NCBI GenBank assembly: GCA_031278675.1 | Contig: JAITJY010000255.1 | Coordinates: forward strand, 1 to 11,985 | DNA: 11,985 nucleotides | From: Bifidobacteriaceae bacterium | Lineage (GTDB): Bacteria > Actinomycetota > Actinomycetes > Actinomycetales > WQXJ01 | Direction: 5' to 3' | Shown: positions 8,901-11,985 of the stretch, one piece after another | Position numbering within the stretch: position 1 is the first letter of the stretch | Layout of the letters: each line of letters begins with the position of its first letter | Translations under genes and position numbers: made by a program | Notes under the pieces: model-generated | What the model was told of the DNA's origin: nothing | The model's database searches: none | The model's input: only the letters and a program-made list of their open reading frames with translations

Positions 8901-9210
8901 TGTTTACGGTGGTGATCTCGGATTTGGTGGCGTCGACTAGGACCACGTGGCGTCCGTCCTGGAGGACGTCAAAGTCGTTGGATGTCGCAAACAGTGAACC
9001 GTCTAGGACGCCGGCGTTGTAATTGAAGCGGCCGAGCAGTGTCTCCGCTGTGCGAGTGACCCAAATACCCGAATCATTCAAGTCGAGTTGGGTGACGGCG
9101 AAGCCTCGCTGCATAGCAGCTAAGGTGGCCAAACCAACCACGCAGCCGACTACTGCCCCGGCCGAGATCAGGCGTCTGCCTGGCCCGGCCTTGAACGCTT
9201 CTGCGCGCAT
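2998..9210 (-). CDS. Giant membrane-anchored Ig-like / fibronectin type III surface protein
   Basis: A 2,070-residue protein. The ATG at 9210 has a GGAGGAGG site 9 nt upstream. Domains in order: a short basic N-terminus and one hydrophobic segment (about 14-33); a region of short repeated beta-strand units resembling a propeller (about 40-395), with two Ala/Ser/Pro/Gln-rich insertions (about 190-215 and 250-275); a very acidic linker (404-430); about eleven Ig/cadherin-like repeats (430-1497), many with a NDxDxDGDxL-type turn; about five FN3 or FN3-like units (1498-1972); and a C-terminal tail with CAHASDEC and a WWEKW end. No LPxTG motif is seen, so anchoring is probably through the N-terminal segment with the rest outside the cell. 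Twelve cysteines after that segment fall into six close pairs. Gene order with MoxR, DUF58 and transglutaminase matches the fn3 gene of the PFNA cluster in Bifidobacterium longum. An adhesion, host- or surface-sensing, or wall-structural role is inferred; the ligand is unknown. Confidence 0.93.
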   Translation of the reverse strand: MRAEAFKAGPGRRLISAGAVVGCVVGLATLAAMQRGFAVTQLDLNDSGIWVTRTAETLLGRFNYNAGVLDGSLFATSNDFDVLQDGRHVVLVDATKSEITTVNTAQLAGAANIALPAGSKVAMGGGNLAIYDPSAGQVWTLPTSQAANFSPETMRPALEDIGKDAELVVGTDGATHVLAPTLKAIYLIPAAPSATSQSGQASQAGKASQPQKSELKGLSTQGPFALTAVGAKPVIWDATAGQLSTDRGEFAPANANAPANATATVPAPAPTSATGQDGIVLQQVGTDTGEVVYATADGLVRQPLAGGTPTVIEPQVTGGVPSPAVVLGGCVYQVWSGTRAFVRDCAGTDADSVTIVEQATADDTLRFRTNYGRIVLNQVAAGGTWLVTDDLVKVDDWAAAMPTQDDADNEDESKDEAQDEEQRTRPEENHPPTALDDSFGVRAGRSVVLQVVVNDSDTDGDLLTVAADTDGFSLGKVQPVYGDTAFLLEVPAEATGAGSFTYTVSDGRGGQAGATVNINVRPPQVNAAPQMVRSGPKVPVGLGEAAQYDVLGDWMDPDGDDIFLMSAVGDTAGDVVRYQADGSVAFQDAGLTSGLKTVQLAVTDGIDQGSGEMFFDVRPAGNQPPRTVTDHGMGRVGASITVDPLANDSDANGDQLRLVNVSKTTAALVEFDATSGTVTVTSDKPQVLYLDYTVTDGPATAQGLIRIDAVDPAQWGTDPVAVPDTALLPAGSAVLVGALDNDTDPAGAVLVLTAVSVPDGAPISVAVLDHAVLRVTELRAFAEPVVFTYTVSNGPTTAVGSVTVVPVPAPVAAAAPVVAPDEVRVRAGDVATVDVLANDSHPNNLPLELDADLPETPDADTEALVFVADNKVRLHARTAPGTYYAMYQARAEGSEPVSGQLTIYVIGPDPERNSAPQPLDLEVRAVTGAIARVAVPLAGIDPDGDRVVIQGVGSAPAQGRIVSSGAGYFEYEPGDQAVGADQFTYIVADRLGAQASATVRLGIASRPATNQAPVATNDEINVRPSRRVAVPVLVNDTEPDGDTLTLVPDSATSDTLEARIVGERVTFTSPAAAGVYHVVYTVQDQWGAQAAGTVVVTVSDDAPLVPPAARDDEVAAAEVLTQDFVVVAVLDNDEDADGSTESVEITVDPAAGAELLPDRTVRVPVLPGAQVVDYSLTDQDSLVGRAFIEVPGAASTSPVLNPQARSLQVKSGEQASVLLEDYVLVGAGKSARITEAAKVTAWKGQVELVSATEVLFSAPTDYQGAAGITMEVTDGTGPDDPDGLKGMITIPVTILPADAAPNQPPTVMGSAIEVAAGGEAVLALAPLVVDPDEADTHTFEVSAPNAAGLTARVDGSELRLTAADDAAPGTKASLTLTVQDGQTAPVSAELAVTVASSTAPRPVAVDDTVDSAHQGQMVCVPVLANDINPFTKDKPLTVTAAVVESGAGSAQVACGGVEVTPGPDFYGSMVVRYTIADATKDPAREVDGRIRLAVLGRPDPPVGVAVERVRSREVVLSWRPPDNNGGSLITQYTVESVSGPSFTKNCGTQTQCTLEGLTNNSVYRFAVTATNVVGPSEPSTASAEARPDAVPNTPAPPTLRFGDRSLTITWANPGSEGSPVASYDLEISPPGPDGARRTGLGGTSYTWTGLDNGTAYVVKVCARNNAPGVCELPDHWSAYSSSEIPAGVPGAPAQPSVGSPRSFDDQARAEICWSAPNSNGAAISAYAVTAYKGGEKHSEVTGSIDYTCQEMALPPDTTDYTFTVKAKNKAGWGAESPVSTPFRAMVVNGFYGVEAESDHDGYIQVKLGGAAGAGFHDSEVSYGWWLSNGTEGDWPAGTTSAQIPASNTGGPYELTVLLRIKLPPGVAAPAIPDYTIIYGIQPSGTPFAPGVSATPSGSKQVSLSWVFPSPNGRPVSQVQISIDGGAWQNQAAGGSILVGDSYGQTHSIKARAVDALGRQSAVSSASATSPAAPAPRVWLTRDDATTFTVNTSNFPSGTYRVDIYYIDKNGQDHWFDCAHASDECAYYDFQARPSVSLGGMGVMNNQYAPTTVWVVLSGWGESERMWWEKW
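3295..4719 (-). repeat. Fibronectin type III array within the giant gene
   Basis: Residues about 1498-1972. The units begin near PDPPVGVAVERVRSREVVLSW, then near 1592, 1690 and 1790 (the last degenerate, lacking a clear FN3 tryptophan pattern), and near 1885. Typical FN3 features are the early Pro-rich start, an internal W (LSWRPP, ITWANP, ICWSAP, LSWVFP) and a Y before the last strands (YRFAVTATN, YVVKVCARN, YTFTVKAKN). Three are convincing and two are weaker. Confidence 0.8.
4720..7923 (-). repeat. Ig/cadherin-like repeat array within the giant gene
   Basis: Residues about 430-1497 form roughly eleven units of 85-100 residues, starting near 430, 525, 622, 718, 818, 913, 1010, 1105, 1198, 1304 and 1400. 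Most have an acidic turn such as VNDSDTDGDLL (453), ANDSDANGDQL (647), VNDTEPDGDTL (1034) or DNDEDADGS (1131), and a strand ending in YTVSDG or similar. This fits bacterial Ig (Big_9-type) or cadherin-like folds, in which the acidic residues can bind calcium. Unit boundaries were set by eye. Confidence 0.75.
8026..9093 (-). other. Propeller-like N-terminal region of the giant protein
   Basis: Residues about 40-395 contain six or seven short units that each pair a small hydrophobic strand with an exposed-loop strand, for example GGNLAIYDPSAGQVWTLP, VVGTDGATHVLAPTLKAIYL, AVGAKPVIWDATAGQLST and VVLGGCVYQVWSGTRAFVRD. The rhythm resembles a beta-propeller (YVTN/WD40-like), but no family signature is strong enough to name. 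C330 and C345 could form a disulfide within one unit. Confidence 0.5.
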
Positions 9211-9219
9211 CAGCGTCAG

Positions 9220-9227
9220 CCTCCTCC
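9220..9227 (-). promoter_or_regulatory. Ribosome binding site of the giant gene; leader region
   Basis: GGAGGAGG lies 9 nt upstream of the ATG at 9210. The leader between this site and the hairpin at 9351 has a small inverted repeat (GCACT-GCA-AGTGC, 9239-9251). I could not find a convincing -35/-10 pair. TAGGAT at 9352-9347 is a possible -10 without a good -35. Confidence 0.7.
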
Positions 9228-9350
9228 ACGTACCCAGGGCACTGCAAGTGCGATCAACAACAACCCGGAGCGCCGAGCCAGCCCATCCTCAACGCCCCGT
9301 GACTGCCGCCACCAGTCCCCCTGCGTAACGGCCAGCGGTCTCGCCAATCC

Positions 9351-9377
9351 TAGCTGACAGGCCCCCCTGCCAGGCTA
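9351..9377 (-). terminator. Candidate terminator hairpin of the ABM gene
   Basis: The hairpin begins with the gene's own TAG stop. The arms CTGGCAGG and CCTGTCAG pair over 8 positions (one G-U) around a GGGG loop, and the TAG pairs with CTA at the base past one bulged C. No U-run follows. It probably ends ABM transcription or at least insulates the giant-gene operon. Confidence 0.5.
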
Positions 9378-9746
9378 TGGAGAAACATCCCCACCAGCAC
9401 CACCGCCGGCGGCGGCCGCATCCGCGCCCTTGACCGCTGCGGCCGGGTGCGAGCCTGACGAGTCAACCGGCGCAAGCCGCACAATCTCGACATCCCGCGC
9501 CAGCAGGGGCTCTAAGTCCCTGACCAGGCACTTCAGCGCCTTGCCCGCGCCGTGCTCCTCGAGGTGCCGGACGGAGTCCCACTTCTCGATCAACACAAAC
9601 CGGTCCGGCGCCTCATGCAAGGAGTAGAGCAGGCAACCCGGCTCCTGATAAACATCGGTTTGAGCGGCTTTGATGACAGCATGGACCGAATCCCGCATGC
9701 CGTCGCCGGGAAAAAAGGTGGCCACAACCACCACTGCCTTGGACAT
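9375..9746 (-). CDS. Antibiotic biosynthesis monooxygenase (ABM) domain protein
   Basis: A 123-residue protein. The ATG at 9746 is chosen because AAGGAG lies 7 nt upstream and the family's first strand (KAVVVVATFFP) starts directly after it. The frame is open further upstream, but that sequence is low-complexity and has no homology I recognise. The core at about residues 3-95 has the ABM pattern: a first strand, a long helix, then EPGCLLYSLHEAPDRFVLIEKWDS and HLEEHGAGKALKCLV. The ABM fold is a small dimeric ferredoxin-like barrel; relatives such as YgiN act on quinols, and others handle haem or polyketides. The substrate cannot be told from sequence. The last 30 or so residues are an Ala/Gly-rich tail atypical of the family. 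The gene stands alone, with no partner enzyme nearby. It may be a stress or redox protein. Confidence 0.85.
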   Translation of the reverse strand: MSKAVVVVATFFPGDGMRDSVHAVIKAAQTDVYQEPGCLLYSLHEAPDRFVLIEKWDSVRHLEEHGAGKALKCLVRDLEPLLARDVEIVRLAPVDSSGSHPAAAVKGADAAAAGGGAGGDVSP

Positions 9747-10104
9747 TTCGCTGCTCCTTCGAGTGTCACGTTGGCGGTGCTCGCCGCAACCAACGTATCC
9801 CACCACGCCACCAATTAGGCCGCCGGCGCGAGGCGTCTCACGCCCGCCCAACCACCCAAAAGCACCGAGCAATGCTCAATGAAGGTAAAAGCGGTCACTA
9901 GCCTGACTTTCCCCCTGAGGTGGGGTGGGGTTAGCGTTTGGCCTGGTGGGAGGCTTGTTTTGGCGGTCGCGGGCGTATTACCTATGTGTCACCGGGTGGG
10001 TGCGATGGCTGTTGCGTTGTAGAGGTCGAGGAGTCGGTCTTGCAGGGGTGTGGTCTCGGTCAGTATCCGTTTGGCGACGGGTCAGCCTGCCCGGTCGCCG
10101 TGAA
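9747..10104. other. Gene-free stretch between ABM gene and vapC
   Basis: No supported gene. The ABM leader (9747-9900) contains an 11-nt palindrome GAGCAATGCTC (9867-9877), a possible but weak operator. The 9910-9960 stretch is G-rich on the plus strand. Open frames on the plus strand here have atypical composition and no recognisable motif. The part nearest vapC holds the hairpin listed at 10073-10099. Confidence 0.6.
10073..10099 (-). terminator. Candidate terminator hairpin after vapC
   Basis: GGCGACGGG and CCCGGTCGCC pair over 6 + 3 bp with one bulged G and an 8-nt loop, starting 5 nt past the vapC stop. No U-run follows. Weak but well placed for the end of the vapBC transcript. Confidence 0.4.
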
Positions 10105-10545
10105 TCAGGGTTCAGTGCCCTTCGGCACGATCCACTGGGTTCGCAGGCGGGGCTCAACTGCTCGTAGGGCTTCGAAGTCGCTGTCGTAGTGGACTATGAC
10201 AACAGTTCGGGCGCTGGTCGTGTGATGGAGGGCGGTCGCCGCGATCTGGAGGTCTGACACCCCCACGGCTCGCCCCTGTCCTGCGGCGAACAGCTTGGAC
10301 TGGAGTTCAATCGCCAGCGACGCGACGGGGGCCTCAGGCGGCAGGAATACTTTGCCCTCCAGGTTATCCCAGACGATAAGCCGGTGTTCGGCCTTGGCGC
10401 GCGCCGAATAGCCCTGCTCCAGCAACTGCGGCAGGCAGGAGCCGAGTTCGCCCGTTTCAAGCAACGCGAGCACGGCGGCCTCGACGCGGGGCGAGGTGCG
10501 GACGCGCTGGAGCGCGGAATTGTCGACCAAGTAGACAATACTCAC
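10105..10545 (-). CDS. vapC: VapC-type PIN domain ribonuclease toxin
   Basis: A 146-residue PIN-domain protein. The expected acidic residues are present: D8 (VYLVDNSAL), E43 (LPQLLEQGYSAR), D98 (GVSDLQIAATALHH) and D121/D123 (VHYDSDFEAL). PIN toxins use these to hold Mg2+ or Mn2+ and cut RNA, typically tRNA, rRNA or mRNA; the target here is unknown. The GTG start at 10545 overlaps the antitoxin stop as GTGA (4 nt), the usual coupling of a toxin to its antitoxin. Length is normal for VapC and all key residues are present, so it is likely active. The sequence also fits the broader FitB-like PIN group. Confidence 0.9.
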   Translation of the reverse strand: MSIVYLVDNSALQRVRTSPRVEAAVLALLETGELGSCLPQLLEQGYSARAKAEHRLIVWDNLEGKVFLPPEAPVASLAIELQSKLFAAGQGRAVGVSDLQIAATALHHTTSARTVVIVHYDSDFEALRAVEPRLRTQWIVPKGTEP

Positions 10546-10748
10546 CGCTGCGCGCCAGCCACTACGGCCGGATCGGCCAGATCTTGCGCCGCCCCCTCCT
10601 TCAGGTGCCGAATGTGCTCCTCCGCCCTGTGGGCACGCACCACCCGGCCCAACGCCCCGTTCACCGTGGCTCGTTTGGTCGTAGTGCCCAGCGCCTCCAT
10701 GGCCTGACGCAGCAACACGTCGTCAATGTCAATCAGCGTCCTGGACAT
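10542..10748 (-). CDS. vapB: VapB-type antitoxin
   Basis: A 68-residue antitoxin. The N-terminus MSRTLIDIDDVLLRQAMEALGTTTKRATVNGAL matches the VapB (VapB_antitoxin, Pfam PF09957) pattern, a small ribbon-helix-helix-like DNA-binding segment. The charged C-terminus would wrap the toxin. The ATG at 10748 has GGAGGG about 4 nt upstream, rather close. It overlaps vapC by 4 nt. The pair would be autoregulated by a VapBC complex; an inverted repeat at its promoter (10763-10792) supports this. Confidence 0.9.
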   Translation of the reverse strand: MSRTLIDIDDVLLRQAMEALGTTTKRATVNGALGRVVRAHRAEEHIRHLKEGAAQDLADPAVVAGAQR

Positions 10749-10762
10749 GGTCCCTCCACGAA

Positions 10763-10792
10763 GATATATACAAAATCCGGGAACAATATATC
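10763..10792 (-). promoter_or_regulatory. vapBC promoter with candidate operator inverted repeat
   Basis: Perfect 7-bp arms GATATAT and ATATATC are separated by 16 nt, in AT-rich sequence that stands out from the GC-rich surroundings. TATATA at 10770-10765 fits a -10 element, which would give a very short leader to the ATG at 10748. No good -35 is seen. Arms of this kind, about two helical turns apart centre to centre, fit binding of a VapBC complex for autorepression. Confidence 0.55.
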
Positions 10793-10806
10793 ACGGACCC
10801 CTTCAG

Positions 10807-11246
10807 GGGCAGCCGCGATCCGACGTGCGCTTCGTCCCCTGGGAGTGCGTTGGACAGTCCACCCCTCGGCCGAAATGATCGCCGCAGCTGCCCGCAGCTA
10901 TCGGAAGTTGGTCGCTGGCGGTCGGCTCAAGTTCGGCGTGGGCAGCGCAGACGCGACCGGCCAACCGGATGAGTCCGTTGACGCCGGCTATTCGGTGAAC
11001 ACCGTCTATTTCTGGCCCGACCTCATGGCCGCAATGGTCGAGATCGCCCGGGTATTGAAACCGGGTGCGGTGTTCGTGAACGCGCTCTATACCGCCGAGA
11101 CCCTGGGTAATCTGCCGCACACCGCCCACGGCTACCGCAAGTACGAGCCAAGCGAGTTGGTCCGAGGCGCCCAGCAAGTGGGTTTCGCCGCTGCAGCGGT
11201 GCCGCTGTTAGACGGCAAAGCGTTCTGCGTGCGCGCCGTCAAGTGA
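10807..11246 (+). pseudogene. Class I SAM-dependent methyltransferase, N-terminus missing
   Basis: The frame is recognisable from about 10807 (AAIRRALRPLG, then TVHPSAEMIAAA) to the TGA at 11244. It includes the post-motif-I acidic-strand region, a region like motif II (SADATGQPDESVDAGYSVNTVYFW), the EIARVLKPGAVFVNALY stretch and a C-terminus (YEPSELVRGAQQVGFAAAAV, then KAFCVRAVK) typical of class I methyltransferases. The motif I glycine loop (E/DxGxGxG) that binds SAM, and everything before it, is absent. The frame upstream of 10800 is antisense to vapB and has no methyltransferase character. The ATG at 10875 has no ribosome site. It is therefore probably a dead remnant cut beside the vapBC promoter; an alternative is a repurposed small protein. 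Confidence 0.75.
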
Positions 11247-11299
11247 GCCCGCCCGCCGATGCCGCCCCAAGACACCCCGGCCCCCGGCGGTTTCGGGGC

Positions 11300-11317
11300 G
11301 GCTGCGGCCCCGCAGCC
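11300..11317 (+). terminator. GC-rich hairpin after the methyltransferase remnant
   Basis: GGCTGCG and CGCAGCC pair over 7-8 bp, 54 nt past the remnant's stop, followed by TGTCTGC rather than a U-run. It may be the old terminator of the methyltransferase gene. Confidence 0.35.
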
Positions 11318-11434
11318 TGTCTGCACCTCGAGCGATTCGAACTGGGCACCCAGGAATGCCCCGTCGCGCGGGAAACTCGGCCCGGATTCGCCGGCCAGGT
11401 CAAGAGTCCGCTCTCGCAAATGACCCACACTCAA

Positions 11435-11448
11435 GGGACTTAAGTCCT
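11435..11448. promoter_or_regulatory. DosR-box-like palindrome
   Basis: GGGACTTAAGTCCT contains a perfect 12-bp palindrome. The mycobacterial DosR/DevR box core is GGGACTWWAGTCCC, so 13 of 14 positions match; the outer flanks of the consensus (TTS / SAA) mostly do not. No gene starts just downstream on either strand, so its target, if any, is unclear. Confidence 0.3.
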
Positions 11449-11453
11449 GCTGT

Positions 11454-11485
11454 GAACGAAAGGCGCTAACCAGCGCATTTCGTTC
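11454..11485. terminator. Strong 32-nt inverted repeat, terminator-like
   Basis: GAACGAAA pairs with TTTCGTTC, and GCGCT pairs with AGCGC, separated by one mismatch, around an AACC loop: 13 of 14 positions pair. The A-rich and T-rich outer arms resemble a bidirectional terminator. It could also be an element end or recombination site. Confidence 0.5.
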
Positions 11486-11540
11486 CGTTCAGACGATGGG
11501 AGCCAGCGCCCCGGACAGCTCGGCTCAAGGGCAACGCGGA

Positions 11541-11568
11541 CGAGGCTCAAATCCTCCCCCCGCTACCA
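11541..11568 (+). other. tRNA 3'-end-like fragment, candidate att scar
   Basis: The order and spacing match a tRNA 3' half: T-arm GAGG-CTCAAAT-CCTC with a near-consensus TCAAATC loop, then a 7-nt acceptor strand CCCCGCT, discriminator A and CCA. No matching 5' acceptor strand (AGCGGGG or GGCGGGG) or believable D and anticodon arms lie upstream, so this is not an intact tRNA. The outer T-stem pair is C-C and position 54 is C, so it is degenerate even as a fragment. Duplicated tRNA 3' ends are common scars of integrated elements. Confidence 0.4.
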
Positions 11569-11632
11569 AAAAGTGAATGTGACCAGGTAGTTTGCGGCGG
11601 TGGCCAGTCGTTTGTGCCGTCCGCCTCGCACC

Positions 11633-11985
11633 TCATCCGACCAATCTGAGGCCGTCCTCGGTGTAGGCGGCAAGGGCGCGGTCGGCGCTGAGCAAGACCT
11701 GCCCCGCCTGGATCGCCTGCCACACCAGCAGCCGGTCGAACGGGTCGCCGTGCCGCCTGGGCAGGCGGTGGCTTGACGCGCACACAGTGGCCGACGGCGC
11801 CGCAATTGGGAAGCCGCTGTCGACCGCCAACGCTGCGATCTCCTCAGGGCTGTGGCCGGCCAAGTCGATCTTGCCCAAGGAGAACTTGACCGACAGTTCC
11901 CACAGGCTAACGGTGCTGACGAACACCTGCGCCTGCGGCTCAGCCAGTACTGCGGCTATGGGGGCGGCCAGCCGCTCCGGGCAGT
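11633..11985 (-). CDS. VapC/PIN domain toxin, C-terminal part (partial)
   Basis: The frame is open to the window edge, with 117 residues visible before the TGA at 11633. PIN-toxin landmarks are clear: VSTVSLWELSVKFSLGKIDL (conserved WE..K..GK), LPRRHGDPFDRLLVWQA (acidic DPFDR) and VLLSADRALAAY. This is the compact VapC/PIN subtype with HxDPFDR, different from the vapC near 10105. The first catalytic aspartate (usually in LLDTH) lies outside the window. The GTG at 11926 would be too late a start because conserved sequence continues upstream of it. The antitoxin should lie just beyond the right edge. Confidence 0.85.
   Translation of the reverse strand, partial: CPERLAAPIAAVLAEPQAQVFVSTVSLWELSVKFSLGKIDLAGHSPEEIAALAVDSGFPIAAPSATVCASSHRLPRRHGDPFDRLLVWQAIQAGQVLLSADRALAAYTEDGLRLVG

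Larger units (their letters stand above)
11247..11632. other. Gene-free stretch with palindrome, hairpins and tRNA-like end
   Basis: No supported gene in 386 bases. It contains the structures listed separately: a GC-rich hairpin (11300-11317), a palindrome (11435-11448), a strong inverted repeat (11454-11485) and a tRNA-3'-end-like sequence (11541-11568). Short open frames on the minus strand here look like composition artefacts. Confidence 0.7.

Noticed and set aside
9139..9155. Possible lipobox (VVGC, cysteine 23) in the giant protein
   Set aside because: Hydrophobic sequence continues for about ten residues after the cysteine, unlike a lipoprotein, so a single membrane anchor or signal-anchor fits better.
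9747..9872. Longer N-terminus for the ABM protein
   Set aside because: The added residues match nothing in the family, and the ATG at 9746 has a well-placed ribosome site.
9989..10081. A 30-residue minus-strand frame reading KRILTETTPLQDRLLDLYNA, resembling a transposase C-terminus
   Set aside because: Too short, with no start codon and no other transposase sequence or terminal repeats nearby. I could not assign a family, so it remains only an impression.
9925..10189. Plus-strand open frames of about 80 codons between the ABM gene and vapC
   Set aside because: They run into the antisense of vapC, have no recognisable motif, and have Trp/Arg/Gly-rich composition typical of chance frames.
10584..10806. 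N-terminal extension of the methyltransferase frame
   Set aside because: This part is antisense to vapB and its promoter and shows no methyltransferase motif I.
11493..11568. An intact tRNA gene ending at 11568
   Set aside because: The expected 5' acceptor strand is missing, and the D and anticodon arms do not pair at the required positions; only the T-arm and acceptor 3' strand fit.

Overview
The window is high-GC DNA with GTG starts, strong GGAGG-type ribosome sites and overlapping genes. The proteins point to the Actinomycetota; order and genus cannot be fixed from this sequence. Almost every real gene lies on the minus strand, so the map reads from right to left.

Positions 1-9,210 hold one minus-strand operon of four genes. 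In transcription order they are: a 2,070-residue membrane-anchored surface protein (propeller-like N-terminal region, acidic linker, about eleven Ig/cadherin-like repeats, about five fibronectin type III units); a MoxR-type AAA+ ATPase; a DUF58 protein; and the membrane N-terminus of a TgpA-like transglutaminase, cut off by the window edge. The last three are tightly coupled (TGATG overlap, then 1 nt spacing). A 10-bp hairpin lies between the giant gene and moxR. The fn3 - AAA ATPase - DUF58 - transglutaminase order matches the PFNA cluster described in Bifidobacterium longum. The likely theme is a large extracellular adhesive or sensing protein with an ATPase/DUF58/transglutaminase module that handles or modifies an envelope substrate.

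Positions 9,351-9,746 hold a small ABM-fold (quinol-monooxygenase-like) gene. It ends in a hairpin that probably separates it from the operon.

Positions 10,073-11,985 look like an accessory region. It contains a complete vapBC toxin-antitoxin pair with an inverted repeat over its promoter, a methyltransferase remnant that has lost its N-terminus right beside that promoter, and a 386-base gene-free stretch. That stretch carries a DosR-box-like palindrome, a strong 32-nt hairpin and a tRNA-3'-end-like sequence (a possible attachment-site scar). The C-terminal part of a second PIN/VapC toxin then runs off the right edge. No complete insertion sequence, CRISPR array, rRNA or intact tRNA was seen.

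Most likely novel: the surface protein's architecture (propeller-like region, Ig array and FN3 array with every extracytoplasmic cysteine in close pairs) and the candidate element border near 11,436-11,568.
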